NCBI GenBank assembly: GCA_018364455.1
Contig: JAGZLW010000008.1
Span: 1 to 57,883 of the forward strand
Source: Streptococcus mitis
Lineage (GTDB): Bacteria; Bacillota; Bacilli; Lactobacillales; Streptococcaceae
Reading direction: 5' to 3'
DNA: 57,883 nucleotides
Shown: positions 49,595-57,883 of the stretch, one piece after another
How the letters are laid out: the number at the start of each line of letters is the position of its first letter
Position numbering within the stretch: the first letter of the stretch is position 1
Notes under the pieces: generated by a model
What the model was told of the DNA's origin: nothing
Database searches by the model: none
What the model saw: the letters and a program-made list of their open reading frames with translations, nothing else
Program-made: the position numbers and the translations under genes

Positions 49595-52240
49595 TTAAAT
49601 TTCTTCTTTTTTGATGAATTCTGTACGAATCTCTTGTGGTGAAATGAGGCCTCTATGAACTGGGTATGGTCGTTCAAGTAGGTCAAGGAAGAGATGTTGA
49701 CTTTCCGGTACACGCACATTTTCACTACACATATTGTAGTAACGAAGAACATAGCCTTCTTCATTTTCAGCTACCTTAAAGGCTGTTGGACAGATTTGCG
49801 GTATGCTGAGAACAGAATGGCTCAAGAGGCTACCAGTCGCAGCCACGCTTCCTTCTTGTTTAGCAAGCTGAAGGCTGGTAAATGGTGTCTGCAAGGCTTT
49901 AGCACGACGATAGGCTGAGAAGCGTTCTTGGGCTTGGTGGCACTCAAGCGCAAATTCGACTTCAAACTCACGCAAGCATTGTGCTTCTGGTGTTGGGAAG
50001 TAGCCCCAGTCACCCAACTCACCTGATGCACGCAAAATAGTCACTGCAATGGTGTCGTCTCCAAGGATTTCGTATTCATTCAATCCCTTATTGGATACAG
50101 TCACCCCTTTTTCATCGTCATACAGACTGACAAAGGCTTGTTGGTGTTGAGGATTTTCAGGATTTTCCCATGAAGCTGCTGGTTTGTTTGGTCGTGTCAC
50201 CACTTCATAGATGCTTTCAGAATCATTGCTTGAACGCGTGTTATGAGTCTTAACCAAGAGACGGATACGATGATCTTTGGCAGTGTTGGTAAAGCGAGTC
50301 TTGCAACGGATTTGTGGATTATCAACGAAGATAGTCATCTCAGTTTCAAGAGGAATGCTTGTCAATTCTTCTGAACGTCCAGCCTCACGCTTCATAAACT
50401 CGATGATACCTTTTTGCTCTTCTTCTAGCTTTTCATCTGCACTGACAGGCACAGTCAATTCATGTTTGAGCAAAATCTTAGCGTAGCGAGCTGTGTTTTC
50501 CAAGACCTCGTAGTCCTTAAGCTCTGCATAGATTGGCTCTGTTCCTTTTGGTTGGAAATAGATATACTCGTTTCCGATGTCACCCCGGTCTTCGAAGCGG
50601 ATAAAATCTTCATAGGCTTCGTGAGTTGTCTTATCATAGACTGTGATGTTGTCATCCACACTCACCGTTACGAATGGTGTATCAATCACTCCGTTTTGGT
50701 AAATACCGTCGCGGTGTTCTTGTTTTCCTTCCAGCAATTGGAAGGTTGTCCAAGAAAGCGGTGCTAGGTGAACTGGAATGGTCACGCGCAATTGACGGGC
50801 GATACGAGCTTGGCGGAACTTATCTTTTGGTAAATCGTACTCAAAATTAGCTCCGAGATCTTCGATTTTAGCCTCTACAGGACGACCATCCAAATCCTCC
50901 ACACGGTAGCTTGGCAAGGTTAAAGCAGCCATCTTCTTGTAACCTTCTGTTGGGTGCAATTCCTTAAAATCACAAGTCCCAACATCAATCACTGTGCTGA
51001 CAGTATCGACCTTATCATGCAAGCCTGTGTTAATGACAGTAAAGAGATAATCACTTTGAGCCTTAGCTGTAGCGATTTTACCCTTCCATTCATTAAGAAG
51101 ATTGCTCTTAACAAAGGTTCCGACTTGATTGACCTTGGCAAAACGCGTTTCCATCTCACGATGAACTTCGTCCACGCTACAGCCACAGATACTATCATGC
51201 GGCGCATTCTGCAAAAGTGTTTTCCAAGCATAGGTCAACTGATCCTTGTGGTTGTGGCCCCCAGTGATAATCGTCAAGGGTTCTACAACTTGCTCTAGGA
51301 GGTTGCTATTTTCTTGGAAGGCTTGTTTGAGATAAATACGAGATGAAGAAGTGTTGGCAAGTGTGTACCAGCCGTCTGTTTCCTGACTGGTCAACTCACC
51401 TGTAACCGTTGATAATTGCTCTGGTAGGGCACTTTCCACGGCTTGGACATATTCATCAAAAGAACTATGAACAAAGGTTACATCTGGGAAGAGTTCATTT
51501 GCCACACGAATGGCTTCACTCAAATTTTTCTGGACGGGCTGATGGTCACAGCCGTTCATCATCAACCACTGGTTGGTTGAAGCATAGTCACGCACGTCTG
51601 CCAGTTTTTGTTTCCAGAAGGTCAAGGCCTCGTCTTTATCAACTGGAATTTCATTCCCATTACTGTACCAGTTGGCAAAGAGAATCCCGAGGACACGACT
51701 TCCGTCCGCACCCTGCCAATACATTTCTGAAAACTGAGAAGTAAACTGCTCATCTTCGAGGACTTGGTTGTCAAATCCAATCGGTTTCACACCACGACCA
51801 AAGGCTGCCACGTGAATGCCTGATTTTTGAAGAATTTGAGGCGCTTGTCCCATATTTCCAAAGGTATCTGGGAAGTAACCAATCTGGGTTGATTTGCCCC
51901 ATTTTGCAGCCTCCTGCTGACCGATAAGAGTATTACGGACATTGGCTTCACTTGAAATCAAGTAGTCATCTTGCAAGATGTAAAATGGACCAATTTTAAG
52001 TTTGCCTTGGTCAATGTAGCGTTGGACTTTGTCGCGATTTTCCGGGCGAATCTCCAAGTAGTCATCAAGGACAATGGTTTGACCATCCAAGTGGAAGCTC
52101 TTGAACTCAGGGTCATTTTCAAAGAGATCAAAGAGATTGTCAAATAATTCCACCAACTGCATACGGTGGCTTTCAAAAGGCAAGTACCACTCACGGTCCC
52201 AGTGACTATGTGAGATAATATGTACGACAACATTTTCCAT
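49595..52240 (-). CDS. Family 38 alpha-mannosidase
   Basis: 881 aa from ATG at 52240 (GAGG about 10 bases before); the longer frame adds five residues. The GH38 metal site HIISHSHWDREW (residues 7-18) is at the N-terminus; NGCDHQP and a long beta-rich C-terminal half follow. No signal peptide, so it trims alpha-mannose residues inside the cell from imported N-glycan fragments. A cre-like sequence precedes it at 52275. Confidence 0.93.
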   Translation of the reverse strand: MENVVVHIISHSHWDREWYLPFESHRMQLVELFDNLFDLFENDPEFKSFHLDGQTIVLDDYLEIRPENRDKVQRYIDQGKLKIGPFYILQDDYLISSEANVRNTLIGQQEAAKWGKSTQIGYFPDTFGNMGQAPQILQKSGIHVAAFGRGVKPIGFDNQVLEDEQFTSQFSEMYWQGADGSRVLGILFANWYSNGNEIPVDKDEALTFWKQKLADVRDYASTNQWLMMNGCDHQPVQKNLSEAIRVANELFPDVTFVHSSFDEYVQAVESALPEQLSTVTGELTSQETDGWYTLANTSSSRIYLKQAFQENSNLLEQVVEPLTIITGGHNHKDQLTYAWKTLLQNAPHDSICGCSVDEVHREMETRFAKVNQVGTFVKSNLLNEWKGKIATAKAQSDYLFTVINTGLHDKVDTVSTVIDVGTCDFKELHPTEGYKKMAALTLPSYRVEDLDGRPVEAKIEDLGANFEYDLPKDKFRQARIARQLRVTIPVHLAPLSWTTFQLLEGKQEHRDGIYQNGVIDTPFVTVSVDDNITVYDKTTHEAYEDFIRFEDRGDIGNEYIYFQPKGTEPIYAELKDYEVLENTARYAKILLKHELTVPVSADEKLEEEQKGIIEFMKREAGRSEELTSIPLETEMTIFVDNPQIRCKTRFTNTAKDHRIRLLVKTHNTRSSNDSESIYEVVTRPNKPAASWENPENPQHQQAFVSLYDDEKGVTVSNKGLNEYEILGDDTIAVTILRASGELGDWGYFPTPEAQCLREFEVEFALECHQAQERFSAYRRAKALQTPFTSLQLAKQEGSVAATGSLLSHSVLSIPQICPTAFKVAENEEGYVLRYYNMCSENVRVPESQHLFLDLLERPYPVHRGLISPQEIRTEFIKKEEI

Positions 52241-52274
52241 GAAGTAAAACCTCATTCTAAATTTAAATTTTTAT

Positions 52275-52288
52275 TGTTAACGTTTTAA
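52275..52288. promoter_or_regulatory. cre-like site upstream of the GH38 gene
   Basis: TGTTAACGTTTTAA; the reverse strand TTAAAACGTTAACA differs from the cre pattern at one core position. It lies 35 bases before the GH38 ATG. Confidence 0.45.
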
Positions 52289-52337
52289 ATGTAAATTTGT
52301 GATTCTGACAAGAATCAGTTGCGCTAAAGCGAGCTCC

Positions 52338-53618
52338 TTAGCGGATATCCAAGTAATCCAAGACCAACTCACAGAACATCATGTTAGCCCAAGAGAACCA
52401 TTCACGAGAATAAAGAGTTGGGTCATCCACGTGGAAGCTTTCGTGCATAACACCTGTACCACCATCGCAAGCAACCAGCTGATCCAGCAAGAATTTCTTC
52501 TCTGCCTTATCTCTTGTTGTCAAGCCTTGGATAGAAAGGGCGATTGGCCAGATATAGCGATAGAAGGTATGAGAACTTCCGAGACCACTAGCGTATTCTC
52601 CTTGGTAGAAGTATGGATTTTCAGGGCTCAGAATGGTACGACGAGTGGCTTGATAAACTTCATCATCGACTGAACAGTAGCCCAGATAAGGCGCAGCTAG
52701 CAGACTTGGTACGTTTGGATCATCCATGATACTAGCATTTCCCAAACCGTCTACTTCAAAGGCATAAATCTTTTCGCCCTTGCTGTTGGTGGTGTAAGCG
52801 TAGTTTTCGATTCCTTCTTGGATTTCAGACTGGAGACGCTTAGCATCAGCAATAATACTCTCACTATCAGCTAGGTCTAGTTCTGCAAAGATTTCTTGCA
52901 CATAACCCAAGACTACTACAGCAAACATATTGGACGGAATCAAGTAGCTATACTGGCAGCAGTCATCACTTGGACGGAAGGCTGACCAGGTCATACCAGT
53001 CACTGCAAAATCAGGTCCAAAGCCATCACTTACCAGAGTATCTTCCTTGCGGTCCGTATCTCGAACAAAACGATAAGGAGAGTTCTTGTGGTCTTGTTCT
53101 ACCGTCCACAGATGAAGAATTTCCTTGGTCGCTGCGACAAAAGTTTCATCAAACTGACTAGTCTCGCCAGTCTCTTTCCAGAGGAGATAGGCCAACTGCA
53201 AAGGATAGCAAAGCGAGTCCACCTCGTACTTGCGTTCCCAAATCCAGCCGTTAAGGTCTGTGTGGTCAGTCTCGTGGTGCCCCTTCCAGTTTTCCTCAAT
53301 GTTAAAAGAGTTGGCATATGGATCCTTGAGAATCAAGGTCATCTGACGTTTAACCAAACCTGCAATGGTCTGACGCAGGAGGTCATCTCTTTTAGCCACA
53401 TGAAGATAGGGTCTGAGTTGGGCCGTCGAATCCCGAAGCCACATAGCAGGAATATCCCCTGTCAATACAAAAGTTGAACCATCTTCTAGGATTTCAACCG
53501 TATTGTCCAAGGTGTCTGTGTAGCAACGCTCGAAAACATCCACCCACTCTGGATGGTCCTTAGCCCGCTCCGCTACTTCATCTAGCCATTCTCTAACAAT
53601 TTCTTTTGAATAAATCAT
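52338..53618 (-). CDS. Family 125 exo-alpha-1,6-mannosidase
   Basis: 426 aa from ATG at 53618, with AGAGGATA upstream. Hallmarks of GH125: DIPAMWLRDSTAQLRPY (about residues 52-68), WIWERKYEVDSLCYPLQLAY, and GMTWSAFRPSDDCC. Cytoplasmic. It removes alpha-1,6-linked mannose, complementing GH38. First gene of the minus-strand glycosidase operon, divergent from GH92. A TATACT box at 53654-53659 is the probable -10. Confidence 0.93.
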   Translation of the reverse strand: MIYSKEIVREWLDEVAERAKDHPEWVDVFERCYTDTLDNTVEILEDGSTFVLTGDIPAMWLRDSTAQLRPYLHVAKRDDLLRQTIAGLVKRQMTLILKDPYANSFNIEENWKGHHETDHTDLNGWIWERKYEVDSLCYPLQLAYLLWKETGETSQFDETFVAATKEILHLWTVEQDHKNSPYRFVRDTDRKEDTLVSDGFGPDFAVTGMTWSAFRPSDDCCQYSYLIPSNMFAVVVLGYVQEIFAELDLADSESIIADAKRLQSEIQEGIENYAYTTNSKGEKIYAFEVDGLGNASIMDDPNVPSLLAAPYLGYCSVDDEVYQATRRTILSPENPYFYQGEYASGLGSSHTFYRYIWPIALSIQGLTTRDKAEKKFLLDQLVACDGGTGVMHESFHVDDPTLYSREWFSWANMMFCELVLDYLDIR

Positions 53619-53754
53619 CGTGCAGTATCCTCTTTCAAACAAGTTTCATTTTCAGTATATAGCTTTTGAGACAGAAAATACATACACAAATGATAGTCAT
53701 TTTTCTACAAAATAGTTATCTTTAAAACTCCTTTTCTAAAGGCCCCATTTTTCT

Positions 53755-53762
53755 GATATAAT
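53755..53762 (+). promoter_or_regulatory. Extended -10 promoter of the GH92 gene
   Basis: TG at 53754-53755, A, then TATAAT at 53757-53762; the ribosome site AAAGGAAAG and ATG follow at 53789. Confidence 0.6.
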
Positions 53763-53788
53763 GTAGGAAAACAGCTAAAGGAAAGACT

Positions 53789-55885
53789 ATGAAACCACTA
53801 CTTGAAACCATTGATACCCGCTTTGGAACTGCCAGCAAGCATGCCTTTTCTCGGGGAAATACCCTGCCATACACAGGCGTGCCTTTTGGGATGAATTACT
53901 TTGTACCCCAGACCAGTGACCAGGAGGGATCTTGGTTTTTTGATCCGCATCTGCCTATCTTTCAGGGAATTCGATTGACCCATCAGCCCAGTCCTTGGAT
54001 TGGCGACTACTCTTGGCTCCTTCTGACACCTGCCACAGGCCAGCTAGGTGGAGACAGCCTCTTTCACCGCCAGTCTTCTTATGATATCGAAAAAGCCTCT
54101 TTCCAACCTCATTATCTGAAGATTTTCTCCCTGCGCTATCAGATTGAAAGCCAGCTTACACCGACTTGCTACGGTGCTTCTATTCGTTTGGAGCAAAAGC
54201 AAGGCAAAGCCCTCTCCCTCTACCTCCACGCAGCAGATGAACTGACAGTAGAGCAAGTAGATAAGCGAACTCTTGCCCTGCGACAAGAAGGTAAAACTGA
54301 AACCAACAAAAATCCACTGATACTGTTCACTTCTCTGCAAATAAACACGGATATTCTTGCTGTTAGCCAAAAAGGTGGAGACTGGCGAATCGACTTAGCA
54401 AGTAGCCAAACCGAAATTCAGCTAGCGATTTCTTTCATCTCACCTTCTCAAGCACTGCTTAATCTACCTCAACAAGATTTTGATAGCTGTAAAGCAAGTG
54501 CCCAAGCGGACTGGGAAAATCTTCTCCATCGTTTTGACGTTATCGAGACAGGAGAGGCTGACAGAACCTTCTTTGACCACTGCCTTTATAGACTCTTCCT
54601 ATTTCCTCAAACTTTTTATGAGATTGATGAATCAGGGCAAGCCATCCACATGGATCTGGCTACTGGCACTGTCAAGCCCGGTGTCCTCTTTAGCAACAAT
54701 GGTTTCTGGGATACCTTCCGCACCACCTTCCCCCTCTTTGCCCTTATCATACCAGAGCATTATCGTCTCTTTTTAGAAGGCTTTCTCAATAGCTATCGCG
54801 ATACTGGATTCCTTCCAAAATGGTTGGCTCCAGATGAACGGGGTATGATGCCCGGTACTCTGCTAGATGGCATTATCGCAGATAGCGCCTGCAAGGACAT
54901 GACCCCTGACCTAGAAGAAGAACTCCTCCAAGCCATGCTTGAAACAGCCACCAAGTCCGACCCTCTAGGCATCAATGGTCGCCACGGACTAGCCCAATAC
55001 CAAGAACTCGGCTACCTCTCTACCGACCACCACGAAAGCGTCAGCCACACTCTTGACTATGCCTATAGCGACTTTTGTATCGCCAGCTGTGCCGAAAAAC
55101 TTGGTCAGAATGACATCGCGGAAACTTATAGAACTGCGTCACAAAATTACCGCCATCTATTTGATGCTGAGACAGGTTACATGCGAGCGCGAGACAATCG
55201 AGGCAACTTCCGCCCTGACTTCTCTCCTTATAGTTGGGGACGTGATTATGCCGAATGTTCAGCTATCCAAGCAACTTTAGGCGTTCTCCACGACATCCCA
55301 GACTTAATCCAACTTATGGGTGGAAAAGAAGCCTTCAGCAACTATCTTTTGAAAACCTGTCAAGATGCTCCCCTCTTTGAGACAACAGGCTATGGTTACG
55401 AGATTCACGAAATGAGCGAAATGGCTATTGCTCCTTTTGGACAAGTAGACATTTCCAACCAACCAAGCTTCCACATTCCTTACCTCTTCCGTTACAGTAA
55501 CTACCCTGACTACACTGCCCTTCTCATCAAGACGCTCCGTCAGAAAGCCTTTCACCCAAGCTGGCAAGCCTATCCTGGCGATGAAGACAATGGCAGTCTC
55601 TCAGCCTGGTACATCTGGTCAGCTCTCGGTTTTTATCCGACCTGTCCAGGAAAACCAAGCTATGATCTCGGAATCCCTCTCTTTAACCACCTCCGTATCT
55701 ACCTTGCTAAAGAAGGTAAATGGCTAGATATTCATACTGAGCAAAACCACAACCATTTTAACTTTGTCAAAGAATGCCGACTGGACACAACTCTAGTATC
55801 AACTATTCAACACCAAGACCTCCTAAAAGCTGAGCAACTAACCTTTACACTTAGCTGGTTGCCAAATCACTCATCAACTTCCTGA
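53789..55885 (+). CDS. Family 92 alpha-mannosidase
   Basis: 698 aa, no signal peptide. GH92 features: N-terminal beta domain (DTRFGTASKHAFSRGNTLPY), VLFSNNGFWDTFRTTFPLFAL, GTLLDGIIADSACKDM and C-terminal GDEDNGSLSAWYIWSALGFYP with the catalytic acids. It cleaves alpha-1,2-linked mannose with calcium. Divergent from GH125, so both are controlled from the 170-base region between them. A strong terminator follows. Confidence 0.93.
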   Translation: MKPLLETIDTRFGTASKHAFSRGNTLPYTGVPFGMNYFVPQTSDQEGSWFFDPHLPIFQGIRLTHQPSPWIGDYSWLLLTPATGQLGGDSLFHRQSSYDIEKASFQPHYLKIFSLRYQIESQLTPTCYGASIRLEQKQGKALSLYLHAADELTVEQVDKRTLALRQEGKTETNKNPLILFTSLQINTDILAVSQKGGDWRIDLASSQTEIQLAISFISPSQALLNLPQQDFDSCKASAQADWENLLHRFDVIETGEADRTFFDHCLYRLFLFPQTFYEIDESGQAIHMDLATGTVKPGVLFSNNGFWDTFRTTFPLFALIIPEHYRLFLEGFLNSYRDTGFLPKWLAPDERGMMPGTLLDGIIADSACKDMTPDLEEELLQAMLETATKSDPLGINGRHGLAQYQELGYLSTDHHESVSHTLDYAYSDFCIASCAEKLGQNDIAETYRTASQNYRHLFDAETGYMRARDNRGNFRPDFSPYSWGRDYAECSAIQATLGVLHDIPDLIQLMGGKEAFSNYLLKTCQDAPLFETTGYGYEIHEMSEMAIAPFGQVDISNQPSFHIPYLFRYSNYPDYTALLIKTLRQKAFHPSWQAYPGDEDNGSLSAWYIWSALGFYPTCPGKPSYDLGIPLFNHLRIYLAKEGKWLDIHTEQNHNHFNFVKECRLDTTLVSTIQHQDLLKAEQLTFTLSWLPNHSSTS

Positions 55886-55890
55886 AATGC

Positions 55891-55927
55891 AAAAATCTCC
55901 TAGCAGACTTTCCTGCTAGGAGATTTT
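55891..55927. terminator. Bidirectional terminator between GH92 and the surface protein
   Basis: AAAATCTCCTAGCAG (55892-55906) and CTGCTAGGAGATTTT (55913-55927) form a perfect 15-bp stem with a 6-nt loop. Confidence 0.9.
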
Positions 55928-55998
55928 CTTATGAGAGGTACTCGTTTAAGCTTTGAAAATCGGATTTATCATCTGATAATTATCAAATAATCTACCAA

Positions 55999-57883
55999 TT
56001 AAGCTTCTTCGTCTTCTTTACGACGACGGCCTGCAAGACCAAGACCAAGTAATGCACTTGCGGCAGCTGCTACCATAGCTACAGTAGAATCTGCTGTACC
56101 TGTATTTGGTAATTCTTTAGCTGCTTTACGCGCATTTGCTGCTGCTTGAGTTGTAGCTGGAGCTACAGCTGATGTTTGAGCAGATTGGTCGTTAGCTGGA
56201 GTTGCATGATTAGTTGCTGGAGCAACTTTCGCCATAAAGTCTTCGATACGTTTAACCATTGCATCCACTTCTGCTTGACTTGCGTCTGCATTGGCAAATA
56301 CTTTCTTAGCGTCTGCTAATAAGTCATTCGCTTCTTTTGCAGTTTCTGCATCAAGCTTAGCTGATTCTTTAATGATCAATTCACCTAATTGATGGATAGC
56401 ACCTTCTAACTTAGCTTTATCCACTTTTGCCTCAGTGTTATTAGCTGCGTTATTGCCAGAAGTTCCGTTACCGTTACCACTGTTATTGCCTCCACCATTT
56501 GATGGTACATATGGACGTTGTTTAAAGATATCTTTAGCTACGATTGTGTAAACTTTACCATCTTTAGTAATTACAGTTGCATTTCCTGCTTTGTCGAAGA
56601 TAACTTCTACTACATCAGCATTTGCTCCTTTAATCTTAGCTTTTGCAGCTTCTTTTTCTGCATCTGTTAAGTTATTGAAGTCTGCTACTGTTTCTTTTTC
56701 GAAGTCAACGTTGATGTTTTCACCATTGTTCTTAGCTGCAACATCTTTAGCATCTTTAACTAATTGAGCTGCTGGAATTGTTGCTGTCTTACCTTCTGGA
56801 GTTGTTACTGTCGCATTTCCGTTTTCGTCTACTACTACAGTTGATCCTGGGTTGACTGCTTTAATTGATTCTTTAACTTTTTCAATTTCATCAGCTGTTA
56901 ATTTAGCTTTATCTCCAACTAACACTCTAGTTGCTGGTGTATTTACACCATTTTGTTGAGTTGGATCAGTTAATTTATCTTCTGGAATTACTAAGTCAAG
57001 TTCTGGGATTACTAATACTGTTCCATCACCTTTAGTAACGATTACATCACCTTTATCATTTACTACTACAGTTGATCCTGGGTTTACATCCTCTACTGCT
57101 TTCTTAACTTTTGCTTTTTCTTCATCTGTTAAGTTAGCTGGATCTTTAACTACTGTCTTAGTTGCTGGTGTATTTGCTCCATTTCCTGCATTTGCTTTAC
57201 CTGCGTCTGATGCTGACTTAGTTAAGTCTGTTGCTGGAATTGTTGCTGTTTTGCCTTCTGGTGTTGTTACTGTTGCGTTTCCTTTATCGTCTACTACAAC
57301 TTTAGATCCTGGGTTGACTGCTTTAACTTTATCTTCGATCGCTTTCTTCTCAGCGTCTGTTAAGTTAGCTGGATCTTTAACTTCTACCTTAGCTGCTGGT
57401 GTGTTTACTGCATTTCCTGCATTTGCTTTACCTGCATCTGCTGCTGACTTAGTTACGTCTGCTGCTGGAATTACGGCTGTATTTCCTTCTGGTGTTGTTA
57501 CTGTTGCGTTTCCTTTATCGTCTACTACAACTTTAGATCCTGGGTTTACTGCCTCAATTGCTTTCTTAACTTTTGCTTTTTCTTCATCTGTTAATTTGGC
57601 TGGATCTTTAACTTCTACCTTAGCTGCTGGTGTGTTTACTGCATTTCCTGCATTTGGTTTAGTTGCAGCTTCTGGATCTTTCGTCAAGTCTGCTGCTGGA
57701 ATTACGGCTGTCTTACCTTCTGGAGTTGTAACTGTCGCATTTCCTTTATCATCTACAACTACTGTTGCATCTGGGTTTACAGCCTTAACTTTATCTTCGA
57801 TCGCTTTCTTCTCAGCGTCTGTAAGTTTTTCTGGATTTGCTACTACTGTCTTATCTGCTGGTTTAACGATGTCGTTACCTGCA
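55999..57883 (-). CDS. LPxTG-anchored repeat surface protein (5' end outside window)
   Basis: Partial: the frame stays open to the window edge, so the first ~627 visible residues lack the N-terminus. Six repeats of about 75 residues are seen, each with a pattern like DPAKLTDEEKAKVKKAIEAV, NPGSKVVVDDKGNATVTTPE and a linker with AGNAVNTPA; they become more divergent toward the C-terminus. Then a Gly/Asn-rich hinge, a helical FIVAR-like segment, an Ala-rich wall-spanning region and a sorting signal LPNTG, hydrophobic helix, RRRKEDEEA. Sortase A would attach it to peptidoglycan; likely adhesin, ligand unknown. Confidence 0.85.
   Translation of the reverse strand, partial: AGNDIVKPADKTVVANPEKLTDAEKKAIEDKVKAVNPDATVVVDDKGNATVTTPEGKTAVIPAADLTKDPEAATKPNAGNAVNTPAAKVEVKDPAKLTDEEKAKVKKAIEAVNPGSKVVVDDKGNATVTTPEGNTAVIPAADVTKSAADAGKANAGNAVNTPAAKVEVKDPANLTDAEKKAIEDKVKAVNPGSKVVVDDKGNATVTTPEGKTATIPATDLTKSASDAGKANAGNGANTPATKTVVKDPANLTDEEKAKVKKAVEDVNPGSTVVVNDKGDVIVTKGDGTVLVIPELDLVIPEDKLTDPTQQNGVNTPATRVLVGDKAKLTADEIEKVKESIKAVNPGSTVVVDENGNATVTTPEGKTATIPAAQLVKDAKDVAAKNNGENINVDFEKETVADFNNLTDAEKEAAKAKIKGANADVVEVIFDKAGNATVITKDGKVYTIVAKDIFKQRPYVPSNGGGNNSGNGNGTSGNNAANNTEAKVDKAKLEGAIHQLGELIIKESAKLDAETAKEANDLLADAKKVFANADASQAEVDAMVKRIEDFMAKVAPATNHATPANDQSAQTSAVAPATTQAAANARKAAKELPNTGTADSTVAMVAAAASALLGLGLAGRRRKEDEEA

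Noticed and set aside
1..57883. CRISPR array, tRNA or rRNA genes, riboswitches, insertion sequences
   Set aside because: No regularly spaced short repeats, cloverleaf sequences, T-box or other known riboswitch cores, and no transposase-like ORFs were recognised on either strand by eye; short degenerate remnants cannot be excluded.
56019..57883. Surface-protein repeats considered as a CRISPR or DNA-level tandem array
   Set aside because: The repeats keep an open frame, have a ~225-bp period and end in a sortase signal, so they are protein repeats.

Overview
The window looks like a chromosomal segment of a mitis-group Streptococcus (S. mitis, S. pseudopneumoniae or S. oralis type). The evidence is BOX intergenic repeats (41697-41804 and 32876-33025, the latter carrying the classic BOX-A core), pneumococcus-like gene order and protein sequences, low GC, strong TTGACA/TATAAT and extended -10 promoters, and an LPxTG surface protein. 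A near-perfect parS-like 16-mer at 46724 would fit a position within roughly 100 kb of oriC.

Layout. 1-1.3 kb: TetR regulator and DUF308 membrane protein. 1.4-5.4 kb: a quorum-sensing locus with an Rgg regulator, a convergent SHP pheromone gene too short for ordinary gene calling, a double-glycine peptide, two CPBP-family membrane proteins and an MFS exporter. 5.5-14.8 kb: housekeeping genes, namely tsaD-rimI-tsaB (t6A), rpoY-rnjA, mnmG, two Nudix hydrolases and mnmA. 15-28 kb: an accessory region bounded by two rgg paralogues in ~1 kb direct repeats. It holds argGH with an orphan amino-acid binding lipoprotein, a lactococcin-972-type bacteriocin with its ABC exporter, a second type of XRE/TPR regulator and several tiny membrane proteins. 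27.8-35.2 kb: a LysM protein with a WalR/VicR-type site, serine dehydratase (sdaAB/sdaAA), a HAD phosphatase, a membrane nucleotide-sugar dehydratase, a glycosyltransferase and an MFS permease. 35.3-37.6 kb: an AT-rich retron, with a reverse transcriptase fused to a TOPRIM domain and a candidate msr-msd RNA directly upstream. 37.7-40.7 kb: a PadR/DUF1700/DUF4097 membrane-stress type operon. 40.8-42.9 kb: a DUF4299 protein under a cre site, a BOX element and trhO. 43-55.9 kb: one contiguous N-glycan utilisation region, with a CUT1 ABC transporter followed by GH20, ROK kinase, GH38, GH125 and GH92. 56 kb to the end: the C-terminal part of a repeat-rich LPxTG adhesin that runs off the window.

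How the genes work together. SHP made from 4498 is presumably exported, processed, re-imported and bound by Rgg. Rgg then drives both shp and the double-glycine peptide operon from mirror-image promoters. The retron is a likely anti-phage module, single-gene apart from its RNA. The glycosidases strip GlcNAc and mannose from host N-glycans imported by the ABC transporter, with CcpA (cre) control likely. The argGH operon makes arginine from citrulline. No tRNA, rRNA or CRISPR array was seen.
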